NCBI GenBank assembly: GCA_034433615.1
Contig: DAOUAJ010000097.1
Coordinates: 1-13,507 of the forward strand
Reading direction: 5' to 3'
Length of the DNA stretch: 13,507 nucleotides
DNA from: DAOUAJ01 sp034433615
GTDB taxonomy: Bacteria; Chloroflexota; Anaerolineae; DUEN01
Below the pieces are notes generated by a model that was not told the DNA's origin, searched no databases, and saw only the letters and a list, made by a program, of their open reading frames with translations. Made by a program: the position numbers and the translations under genes. Below, in pieces: positions 1-7,224 of this stretch (position 1 is its first letter; each line of letters starts with the position of its first letter).

Positions 1-818
1 TCAGCATCGGCGCCGTAGTAGCTCGCATACTTCTCTTGCTCGCTCTTCTTTCCTTCTTCTCTCCCTATGACCCCACCGAATGGCGCGTAGTCCCACGCGA
101 TTTACCGCCCTCGTGGGAGCACCCTTTGGGGACGGACTCTAAAGGCCAGGACGTGTTCTGGCAGATGACATTTGCTGTGCGCAATTCCCTCGCCCTTGCG
201 GTTTTCGCCGCGGCAATTTCCAGAGTTATCGCTGTGGTGGTGGGCCTGGTGGCTGGCTACAGTGGAGGCATTATTGATCGGGTGCTCATGTTCATCAGCG
301 ATGGGTTCCTGGTGATGCCGCTGTTCTTGATCATCGTGATGCTGGCCATGCTGGTACGAGAGCATATGAACACTGCCACTCTGGCGCTACTGCTGGGCGT
401 GCTGGGGTGGGCATGGGATGCCCGGCTCATACGGTCTCAGATCTTGAGTTTACGAGAAAGGGAGTTCACCTATACCGCCATCCTCTCCGGAACCCCCAGG
501 CGGAAGTTGATATTCAACGAATACTTCCTCTTCGTTATGCCGCTCGTTTTCACCACGCTCATCAATAACATGGCGTGGGTGGTGGGAATGGAGATCACAC
601 TGGCGCTCATTGGCTTGACGAACCTGGACATTCCTACCCTGGGGGCCATGCTCCGGTGGGCCGTCAGTTATCAGGCGATGCTCCTGGGCCTGTGGTGGTG
701 GTTACTGGCCCCAATTGGAGTCAGCATCGCCCTGTTTGTCGCTTTGTATCTGGTATCCCTGGGCACCAGCGAGTACCTTGACCCCAGGGCCCGCATCCAA
801 CGGGTGGGAGCCAGGTGA
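1..818 (+). CDS. Dpp/Opp-type ABC transporter permease (DppC-like), 5' end missing
   Basis: Inner-membrane permease subunit of a peptide/nickel-class ABC importer (BPD_transp_1 fold). The reading frame is open to the window edge: codons from base 3 read SIGAVVARILLLLALLSFF, the usual first membrane helix. The TTG at 36 lies inside this helix and is not the start. After helix 1 comes the DppC/OppC family sequence SWEHPLGTDSKGQDVF, then about five more hydrophobic segments. The cytoplasmic EAA-like coupling loop (EFTYTAILSGTPRRKLIFNEY) that docks on the ATPases is present. The gene ends at TGA 816-818, just upstream of the first ATPase, so the genes are co-transcribed. A DppB-type partner permease and a binding protein would be expected upstream, outside the window. 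The family is certain; the substrate (peptide, nickel, sugar oligomer) cannot be read from the sequence. Confidence 0.93.
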   Translation, partial: SIGAVVARILLLLALLSFFSPYDPTEWRVVPRDLPPSWEHPLGTDSKGQDVFWQMTFAVRNSLALAVFAAAISRVIAVVVGLVAGYSGGIIDRVLMFISDGFLVMPLFLIIVMLAMLVREHMNTATLALLLGVLGWAWDARLIRSQILSLREREFTYTAILSGTPRRKLIFNEYFLFVMPLVFTTLINNMAWVVGMEITLALIGLTNLDIPTLGAMLRWAVSYQAMLLGLWWWLLAPIGVSIALFVALYLVSLGTSEYLDPRARIQRVGAR

Positions 819-832
819 GGGGGGTTACATCC

Positions 833-1817
<985 letters not shown>

Positions 1818-1834
<17 letters not shown>

Positions 1835-2792
1835 ACTTCAGGATGTCACCAAAGTATTCCACATGGGCAGTATGCTGTCCAGGCTCAGGATCACGGCCGT
1901 GGACCACGTCTCCTTCCACGTGGGCTCCGCAGAGATCTTCGGACTCGCCGGGGAAAGCGGGTGCGGGAAGACCACGATTGCGCGGATGATCCTGGGCTTC
2001 GAAGAGCCCACATCGGGGCAGATCATTTACAGGAGAAAGGACGGGACGCCCCTTGCCGGGAAAGAGGTCTGGCGCACCGCAGGGGTGCAGGCGGTCTTCC
2101 AAAACCCGTTTGAGACCTTCAATCCCTTACGGCAGGTGGAGCGCTATTTCTTTGAGGCTGTACACAACTTTCGTCTGGCGAATAACCAGGCGGAGGCTAT
2201 CGCACGAATTGACAGGGCCCTGGAGGCGGTTGGCTTGAGCTATAAGGAGATTGCCGGTCGCTACCCCAGCGAGTTTTCCGGTGGCCAACTGCAGCGGGTT
2301 TCGATTGCCAGGTCGCTCCTTACCGAACCTTCCCTATTGATCGCGGACGAACCGGTATCCATGGTGGACGCCTCGATCCGCATGTCCATCATGAACCTGT
2401 TCAGGGAACTCATAGAGAAGTTCGGGGTAAGCGTGCTCTACATTACGCATGACCTTGCCACCGCTTACTACGTGTGCGACCGGATCGCCATCATGCTCAG
2501 AGGAAACATCGTTGCGATGGGGGATGTGGAAAAGGTGCTGATGGAGCCCAAGCATCCCTACGTCGAGCTCCTGCGGGAGTGCATCCCCGAAACAAACCCG
2601 AGGAAGCGGTGGAGCACCAAAGTGCAGCTTTCGGAGAGCGAGCAAGAGGAGTACCTGCGGGCTGGCTGCAAGTTCGCCGGGAGATGTCCCCATGTGATGG
2701 AGAGGTGTAAACGTGAGGCGCCGAAGGACGTCCTCGTGGACGGCACCCTCGTCAAATGCTTTCTCTACGGGCAGGGAGAGGAGCGCGTATGA
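1818..2792 (+). CDS. Dpp/Opp ABC transporter ATP-binding protein, DppF-like
   Basis: Second ATPase of the importer, expected to pair with the DppD-like subunit (324 aa). Walker A GESGCGKTT is at 45-53, signature FSGGQ at 153-157, Walker B LLIADEP at 173-179, and H-loop His211. The segment after Walker B is VSMVDAS rather than the common VSALD, a variant I associate with this DppF subgroup. The C-terminal extension has KHPY (245-248) and cysteines at 284, 290, 297 and 314 (C-X5-C-X6-C-X16-C), matching the quartet in the partner ATPase. ATG 1818 lies inside the upstream gene, preceded by a GAAGGA-like ribosome site near 1806-1811, so translational coupling is likely. It is the last recognisable gene of the operon: the 3' region holds a palindrome and a terminator. 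Confidence 0.93.
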
Positions 2793-2830
2793 AGGGAGGC
2801 GAGGATAGGGAGATCTCAGCCACGATGAGC

Positions 2831-2925
2831 CTCAGTACATCACGATTTCGGCTCCAAGCCCCGTCCCCGGGGCGTCCATCGAGCGCCCGAGGACGGGCTT
2901 GGGAGCAAAACGGTGATGTACCGAG
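2831..2925. repeat. 95-base imperfect palindrome / long hairpin
   Basis: The outer arms, 2831-2843 and 2913-2925, match at 12 of 13 positions as inverted repeats; their core, GTACATCAC against GTGATGTAC, is perfect. Inside, GCTCC/GGAGC (2851-2855 with 2902-2906), AAGCCC/GGGCTT (2856-2861 with 2895-2900) and GTCC/GGAC (2863-2866 with 2891-2894) continue the stem with single-base bulges. GGGCG/CGCCC (2870-2874 with 2884-2888) closes a 9-base loop. Six bases, GAGCCT, occur on both sides (2827-2832 and 2923-2928). No T-tract follows, so it is not a simple terminator. It could be a small non-autonomous element (MITE or REP-like) or a structured 3' UTR that protects the importer mRNA. The pairing is directly visible; its role is inference. 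Confidence 0.65.
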
Positions 2926-2980
2926 CCTTCACAAAGGGACACCTCGGCCTGGCTAATGCGTTTTCAGGTGTTCTCTCCGA

Positions 2981-3047
2981 GCTGTGCGGGCTGTGATTGG
3001 CCAGGGCAGATAGTTGCCTGATCAATCACAGTCCGCACGGCTTTTTT
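2981..3047 (+). terminator. Rho-independent terminator of the Dpp-like operon
   Basis: A 19-bp stem pairs 2981-2999 with 3023-3041. Seventeen pairs are Watson-Crick and two are G-U wobbles in RNA. Six T residues follow at 3042-3047. The 23-base loop carries a small inner hairpin (CAGGGCA near 3002-3008 with TGCCTG 3015-3020). There is no matching A-tract on the other side, so it should act only on + strand transcripts. It lies about 190 bases after the DppF-like stop codon and separates the importer from the exporter cassette. Confidence 0.85.
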
Positions 3048-3104
3048 GTCTCGCAACGGAAAGCGGTTCACCTCTCGCGAGTCCCTGGCCAGCATAGGGC
3101 AGGC

Positions 3105-3217
3105 GAGGCAATGAGGAATGAGGCACCGAGGCATCCTCGTTGCCTCGTTACCCTGGCCTGACCAGCGGTTTAGGGCAGGCTCGTCGCCTCGTTACCCATT
3201 GCCCTGTTGCCCAATGG
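3105..3217. repeat. Degenerate octamer array that reverses orientation (consensus CAAYGAGG)
   Basis: Bases 3105-3134 read as GAGGCAAT, GAGGAAT, GAGGCACC and GAGGCAT in tandem. From 3135 the same unit appears on the other strand: CCTCGTTG, CCTCGTTA, then after a spacer CCTCGTTA (3187-3194), CCCATTG and CCCTGTTG. CGAGGCAA (3104-3111) is perfectly complementary to TTGCCTCG (3140-3147), and CGAGG/CCTCG (3127-3131 with 3135-3139) closes a 3-base loop. A larger duplication is also visible: CCCTGGCC and TAGGGCAGGC each occur twice (around 3083-3104 and 3151-3180). No ORF with coding character covers it. The array ends right at the -35 box of the next promoter. Function is unknown. Confidence 0.55.
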
Positions 3218-3243
3218 ACGTTCTAAGGGATACAGCGTATAAT
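3215..3243 (+). promoter_or_regulatory. Sigma-70 promoter of the ABC-2 exporter cassette
   Basis: The -35 box is TGGACG (3215-3220, 4/6 to TTGACA). A 17-base spacer leads to a perfect -10 box TATAAT (3238-3243). Transcription would begin near 3250, about 30 bases before the preferred ATG at 3281. This rules out the upstream ATG at 3242, which lies inside the -10 box. It is also placed sensibly, after the terminator at 2981-3047. Confidence 0.72.
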
Positions 3244-3269
3244 GAGACTTTGCGCCATGAGTAATCGCG

Positions 3270-3274
3270 GGAGG
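3270..3274 (+). promoter_or_regulatory. Shine-Dalgarno site deciding the start at 3281
   Basis: GGAGG at 3270-3274 ends six bases before ATG 3281. The alternative ATGs at 3242 and 3257 have no comparable site and lie within or only about seven bases after the promoter start region. Confidence 0.75.
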
Positions 3275-3280
3275 GGAAGG

Positions 3281-4072
3281 ATGCGCCTTTACCTGGAAGT
3301 GGCCAAGAAGTCTTTTCAGAGGCACCTGGCCTATCGAGCGGCCAACCTGGCGGGGATCCTCACCAACACCTTTTTCGGCGCCATCTACGTCTTCATCTTC
3401 CTGGCCCTGTTCCGAGAGCGCGGCCTAGTGGGAGGCCTCGACGCCCGCGACGCCGTAACCTATGTCGTCGTCAGCCAGTCGCTGCTGATGGCCATGTCGG
3501 CCTTCGGCAACCGGGAGCTGTCCGAGGCCATCATCAAGGGGGACATCGTGACGGATCTCAGCCGGCCGGTGGACTTCTACGCGTTCTGGGCGGCGATTGA
3601 CCTGGGCCGGGCCATCTATTACCTGATCTTTCGAGGTATCCCCACTTTTCTCATCGGCTGGATTCTGTTCAGGGCGCGAGTGCCTCTTGACCCGGTGACC
3701 TGGGCGTTGTTTCTGGTGAGCCTCGCCGTGGGCATGGCGGTCAGCTTCACCTTTCGCTTCATCACCAGCAGTCTGGCCTTCTGGATGACGGACGCGCGCG
3801 GCATTAACTACCTGGCGGGCACGTTCGTCATGTTCTTTGCCGGCTTCGTCGTCCCTCTCAACTTCTTTCCAGCCCCGGTGCGCACCCTCGCCGAGTGGCT
3901 GCCGTTTCGGGCGCTGGCCCATCTGCCCATCAGCATCTACCTGGGCAAGACGAGCGGCCCGGCTCTGGCCCAGGCGTTGGCGCTTCAGGCGATCTGGCTG
4001 GTCGGGCTGACGTTGGGCGGCCGCGCCATGTTGCGCCTGATGGTGCGCCGCCTTTCCACCCACGGAGGGTAG
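3281..4072 (+). CDS. ABC-2 family exporter permease 1 (PF06182/DUF990-like)
   Basis: Membrane subunit of a putative efflux ABC transporter (263 aa). The N-terminus, MRLYLEVAKKSFQRHLAYRAAN, is typical of the ABC-2 permeases formerly called DUF990 (PF06182). It has a short amphipathic lead followed by about six hydrophobic segments: near 22-44, 56-76, 105-140, 145-170, 178-205 and 228-250. A conserved-looking cytoplasmic stretch, GDIVTDLSRPVD, follows the second segment. A promoter and ribosome site fix the start at ATG 3281. It is followed after one base by a second permease of the same family, and then by the ATPase, so the three form one transporter. Members of this family export drugs, natural products or viologens in some bacteria. 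Nothing here shows the substrate. Confidence 0.88.
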   Translation: MRLYLEVAKKSFQRHLAYRAANLAGILTNTFFGAIYVFIFLALFRERGLVGGLDARDAVTYVVVSQSLLMAMSAFGNRELSEAIIKGDIVTDLSRPVDFYAFWAAIDLGRAIYYLIFRGIPTFLIGWILFRARVPLDPVTWALFLVSLAVGMAVSFTFRFITSSLAFWMTDARGINYLAGTFVMFFAGFVVPLNFFPAPVRTLAEWLPFRALAHLPISIYLGKTSGPALAQALALQAIWLVGLTLGGRAMLRLMVRRLSTHGG

Positions 4073-4073
4073 T

Positions 4074-4877
4074 ATGTGGGAGTATGTTCGGCTGTATCCC
4101 CGGCTGATCGGGGCGCAGATCCGCTCGCAGATGCAATATCGGGCCTCTTTCGTGGCAGAACTGCTCGGCAGCTTCCTGATCACCGGCCTGGACTTCATCG
4201 CGCTGGTAATCCTGCTCACCCGCTTTGAGGCGATCGGCGGCTGGACGTTGGCTGAGGTGGCCTTTCTGTACGGGGCTTCCGCGGTGTCTTTCAGCATCGC
4301 AGAGTTGCTTGTGGGTGGCTTTGATTATTTCGATCGTTTCGTGGCATGGGGGGAATTCGACAGGGTTTTGATCCGGCCGCTAGGGGCAGCTTTCCAGGTG
4401 ATGGCCAGTTCATTCCCATTGCGCCGCCTGGGCCGGATGAGCCAGGGAGCGCTGGCTTTCGCTCTGGCCTTTCATCTGCTCCGGCCTGCCTGGGAGCCGG
4501 GCCAATGGCTTTTCCTGATGCTGATGGTGGTCGGCGGCGCGCTCTTCTTCATGGCCATCTTCATCGCGGGCGCGACCGCCTGCTTCTGGACGCCCCAGAC
4601 GGCTGAGCTGACCAACGTCTTCACTTACGGCGGCACTTTCATGACCAGCTACCCCATGCACATCTACGAGGAGTGGATACGAGAGGTTTTCACCTTCGTG
4701 ATCCCGATGGCGTTCATCAACTACTACCCGGCCCTTTACTTGCTGGGAAAGCCCGATCCTTTCGGCCTGCCCGGTTGGGTGCCCTTCCTCTCGCCACTGG
4801 TGTCCATCGGGGTCTTTCTCGTCTCGCTGCGCATCTGGCGGGTTGGGGTGAGATATTATCAGAGCACGGGGAGCTGA
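4074..4877 (+). CDS. ABC-2 family exporter permease 2 (PF06182/DUF990-like)
   Basis: Second membrane subunit (267 aa), a distant paralogue of the preceding permease: MWEYVRLYPRLIGAQIRSQMQYRASFVAELLG matches the same family start pattern of amphipathic lead, then YRASF, then helix 1. About six hydrophobic segments follow. GEFDRVLIRPLG lies where the first permease has GDIVTDLSRPVD, which supports a heterodimer of related subunits. ATG 4074 follows the previous stop by one base and has GGAGGG at 4064-4069, so translation is coupled. The gene ends at TGA 4875-4877, directly against the heptamer repeat array. The family is well supported; the transported compound is unknown. Confidence 0.88.
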   Translation: MWEYVRLYPRLIGAQIRSQMQYRASFVAELLGSFLITGLDFIALVILLTRFEAIGGWTLAEVAFLYGASAVSFSIAELLVGGFDYFDRFVAWGEFDRVLIRPLGAAFQVMASSFPLRRLGRMSQGALAFALAFHLLRPAWEPGQWLFLMLMVVGGALFFMAIFIAGATACFWTPQTAELTNVFTYGGTFMTSYPMHIYEEWIREVFTFVIPMAFINYYPALYLLGKPDPFGLPGWVPFLSPLVSIGVFLVSLRIWRVGVRYYQSTGS

Positions 4878-4878
4878 G

Positions 4879-4958
4879 GAATGACGAATGGCGAATAGCG
4901 AATGACGGATGGTGGATGGCTCTCACCGCTGTTTCGTCCTTCATCCTTCGTCGTTTGT
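4879..4958. repeat. Heptamer tandem array followed by reversed heptamers (GAATGAC type)
   Basis: Six units in perfect 7-base phase run from 4879 to 4920: GAATGAC, GAATGGC, GAATAGC, GAATGAC, GGATGGT, GGATGGC. After ten bases the unit reappears on the other strand in four copies (4931-4958: GTTTCGT, CCTTCAT, CCTTCGT, CGTTTGT; read reversed, ACGAAAC, ATGAAGG, ACGAAGG, ACAAACG). The array fills nearly the whole gap between permease 2 and the ATPase, so it is transcribed and could fold weakly. Its first copy shares GAGGAATGA (4876-4884) with the other array at 3113-3121. Function is unknown. Confidence 0.65.
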
Positions 4959-4962
4959 CTTC

Positions 4963-4968
4963 AGGAGG
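4963..4968 (+). promoter_or_regulatory. Shine-Dalgarno site deciding the start at 4974
   Basis: AGGAGG, a perfect anti-Shine-Dalgarno match, lies five bases before GTG 4974. The upstream in-frame ATG at 4902 falls inside the heptamer repeat and has no such site. Confidence 0.85.
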
Positions 4969-4973
4969 AAGCA

Positions 4974-5993
4974 GTGATTCGGGTTGAGGAACTGCGCAAG
5001 GAGTTTCGCGTTTACCGACATCATCGGGGCGGGCTGGGCGCGCTGCGGAACCTGCTGACGCGCGAGCACCGGATCGTGCGAGCGGTGGACGGGATCAGCT
5101 TCCGCATCGCGCCCGGCGAACTGGTGGGCTACATCGGTCCCAACGGCGCGGGCAAATCTACCACCATCAAGATGTTGACCGGCATCCTGGTGCCTACGGC
5201 CGGGGAGGTGGTGGTGGACGGACGCGTGCCGTGGCAACAACGCGCGGAGCACGTTCGGCGCATCGGCGTGGTGTTTGGGCAGCGCACGAACCTGTGGTGG
5301 GACCTGCCGGTGATCGAGTCATTGGACCTGCTGCGCCACATCTACCGCGTGCCGGCCGACCGTTACCGGGATAACCTGCGGGCTTTCGAGGAGTTGCTGG
5401 AGCTGGGGCCGTTCCTCTCCACGCCGGTGCGCAGCCTCAGCCTGGGACAGCGCATGCGGGCCGACCTGGCGGCCGCGCTCCTGCACGACCCGCCGCTCCT
5501 CTTCCTGGACGAGCCGACCATCGGGCTGGACGTGGTGGCCAAGGAGCGCATCCGGCAGTTTATCCGGAAGATGAACCGGGAACGGGGGACGACGGTGATC
5601 CTGACCACGCACGACCTGGGAGACGTGGAGAAGCTGTGCGAGCGGGTGATCATGATTGACCGGGGCCGGCTGGTGTTTGACGGGCTGCTGGCTCACCTGC
5701 GGCGGCGCTTCGGCGACGGGCGGGTGCTGGTGGTGGACTTCGCCGAAACGCCGGAAGAGGTGGCGTTGCCCGGCGCGCGGCTGATCCGGCAGGAGGCGAA
5801 TCGCGTGTGGTTGCAGGTGGAGCAGGATAACACCGTAAGGAACGCAGGTGGGCGCATGGCCGAGTTGGTGCCGGAGCTGTTCCACCGCTACCGCGTCCTG
5901 GATCTATCGGTGCAGGAGCCGGAGATCGAGGACGTAGTGCGTCACATCTACGAGGGACATTGGCTTGGGGAGGGGGAAGACGAGCGGGCGTGA
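4974..5993 (+). CDS. ABC-2 exporter ATP-binding protein
   Basis: Cytoplasmic ATPase of the exporter (339 aa from GTG 4974). Walker A GPNGAGKS is at 55-62, Q-loop near Gln103, signature LSLGQ at 155-159, Walker B LLFLDE at 175-180, and H-loop His213. The signature has Leu where LSGGQ has Gly, which is normal for the ATPases that serve PF06182 permeases. VYRHHRGGLGALRNLLTREH, between the first strand and the core, is a family-typical N-terminal insert. The last 100 residues form a regulatory-type extension ending in an acidic and basic tail. An upstream extension to ATG 4902 would translate the repeat array and yields MTDGGWLSPLF, which looks non-native. The gene ends 13 bases from the convergent rhomboid gene, with no obvious terminator between them. 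Confidence 0.92.
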   Translation: MIRVEELRKEFRVYRHHRGGLGALRNLLTREHRIVRAVDGISFRIAPGELVGYIGPNGAGKSTTIKMLTGILVPTAGEVVVDGRVPWQQRAEHVRRIGVVFGQRTNLWWDLPVIESLDLLRHIYRVPADRYRDNLRAFEELLELGPFLSTPVRSLSLGQRMRADLAAALLHDPPLLFLDEPTIGLDVVAKERIRQFIRKMNRERGTTVILTTHDLGDVEKLCERVIMIDRGRLVFDGLLAHLRRRFGDGRVLVVDFAETPEEVALPGARLIRQEANRVWLQVEQDNTVRNAGGRMAELVPELFHRYRVLDLSVQEPEIEDVVRHIYEGHWLGEGEDERA

Positions 5994-6006
5994 GGGTGGC
6001 TTCTCT

Positions 6007-7224
6007 CTACTCTTTCGCCTCTCCTGGGCCTGACCGCCACTGATCGAGCAGCTTGCGAGCCTTGGCAGCCGATGCCTCGTCATCAATTAACGTCAGATAA
6101 CGCTCTAACTGGGCAATGGCTTCATCCCGCCGGCCTAAAGCTTCGTAAGCCAGCGCCAGGTTCCACGCCGTGTTAGGCTCAGAGGGGTCCAGCATGCCTG
6201 CTCGTTCCCACTGCGCTGCGGCCTCGGCCACCTCTCCCTGCCGGGCGCGTATCACCCCTAAGTAGAAGTAAGCTTCGGCCCGGTCGGGCTCCCGTTGTGC
6301 AGCTTGAACCAGTTCCCTTTCCGCTGTCGCCAGGTCACCAGCCTCTAATGCCCCCTGGGCACGTTCCATGTGTGCCGCGGCCGAATCGCGCTGCTGGACC
6401 GTGATCGCCGTCGTTGCCGCCACCACCACGACCAGCGCAGCGAGGATGATGGTCGCGCGCCGGACGGGCGAGCTCGTGTCTATCAGGCGAGCGGGGCCAC
6501 CCAGATAGCCTGGAGGCAGTGCATAGATGGGTGCCAGCCCATACCCCAGCAGGAACCCAGAAACCAGCCCGCCGATGTGTCCCCAATTGTCAATGCCGGG
6601 CGTGCTGACCCCGATGAAGAGGTTGATGACCACAATGATCAGCATGTTCCCCAGATAAGCGCGGCCAGGTCGGCCAAACAGATCACGATGACGCAGGAAA
6701 TAAGCGATCAATGCCCCCACCAGTCCAAAGATTGCGCCAGAGGCCCCGACCGAGAGATAACCGCCCCACGCGTAGCTGGCAACAGCGCCATACATGCCGG
6801 TCAGTAAATAGAGGATCACAAAGCGCGTGCGACCGTAGGTGCGTTCGACTTCCGGCCCCAGTTGCCACAGCGCGTAAGTGTTAAACAAGAGGTGAAACAG
6901 GCTGACGTGCAGGAAGTTGGCTGTGAGGAGACGCCAGAACTGACCAGCGGCGATCAGTTGATTCACCTTCGCGCCAAACATGACCAGGACCTGGCTGCTG
7001 ACTCTCAGGTCCCCTGCCAATACCCCCCCATTCTGAAGGGCTGTGATCACCATCATCGCCAGCCAGACGACGATGTTCCCACCCAGGAAGACCCAGCTCC
7101 AAAGCGGACGACTGAAAGGAAGGGCCATCGGCACAGGTGCCGAACGGCTTTTGGGCGTATCCGGCTGTTGCGCAGCCGAAGATAGATCGTTCACAGCGAC
7201 ACCGGCTCCCAATCTGTTCGACAT
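6007..7224 (-). CDS. Rhomboid family intramembrane serine protease with C-terminal TPR repeats
   Basis: Predicted intramembrane protease (405 aa). The catalytic Ser162 lies in GASGAIFG (160-167) and His216 in HIGGLVSG (216-223), and the oxyanion-side HLLFN motif (111-115) is present: all the key rhomboid residues. Six helices make the core: about 42-62, 98-120, 133-153, 157-177, 190-207 and 212-232. An extra hydrophobic segment at 257-276 follows basic residues (PVRR), and after it come about three TPR-like helical hairpins (roughly 283-395: LEAGDLATAERELVQAAQ, YLGVIRARQGEVAEAAAQW, LALAYEALGRRDEAIAQLE). By the positive-inside rule the TPR tail should lie outside the cytoplasm. The gene overlaps gmk by 34 bases, so the two form an operon. 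The ATG at 7224 has only a weak ribosome site; Met33 is an alternative. Substrates are unknown. Confidence 0.92.
   Translation of the reverse strand: MSNRLGAGVAVNDLSSAAQQPDTPKSRSAPVPMALPFSRPLWSWVFLGGNIVVWLAMMVITALQNGGVLAGDLRVSSQVLVMFGAKVNQLIAAGQFWRLLTANFLHVSLFHLLFNTYALWQLGPEVERTYGRTRFVILYLLTGMYGAVASYAWGGYLSVGASGAIFGLVGALIAYFLRHRDLFGRPGRAYLGNMLIIVVINLFIGVSTPGIDNWGHIGGLVSGFLLGYGLAPIYALPPGYLGGPARLIDTSSPVRRATIILAALVVVVAATTAITVQQRDSAAAHMERAQGALEAGDLATAERELVQAAQREPDRAEAYFYLGVIRARQGEVAEAAAQWERAGMLDPSEPNTAWNLALAYEALGRRDEAIAQLERYLTLIDDEASAAKARKLLDQWRSGPGEAKE

Noticed and set aside
36..38. TTG as the start of the first permease
   Set aside because: The frame is open back to base 3 and encodes the first half of a membrane helix, so the true start is outside the window.
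3242..3280. Earlier ATGs (3242, 3257) for permease 1
   Set aside because: 3242 is inside the -10 box and 3257 would leave only about seven leader bases; ATG 3281 has a good ribosome site and a family-like N-terminus.
3425..4297. 290-codon - strand frame across both permeases
   Set aside because: His/Gln/Arg-rich, without motifs, and spans two real genes; an antisense shadow.
3105..4958. CRISPR or integron attC reading of the short-repeat arrays
   Set aside because: Units are 7-8 bases, contiguous, degenerate and change strand; there are no unique spacers, no cas or integrase genes and no attC core motif.
4902..4973. N-terminal extension of the exporter ATPase from ATG 4902
   Set aside because: It translates the heptamer repeats and lacks a ribosome site, while GTG 4974 has AGGAGG five bases upstream.
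5319..5885. 188-codon - strand frame opposite the exporter ATPase
   Set aside because: His/Gln/Val-rich antisense of a confidently assigned ATPase.
5994..6006. Bidirectional terminator between the exporter ATPase and the rhomboid gene
   Set aside because: The 13-base gap and its flanks show no convincing inverted repeat followed by T residues.
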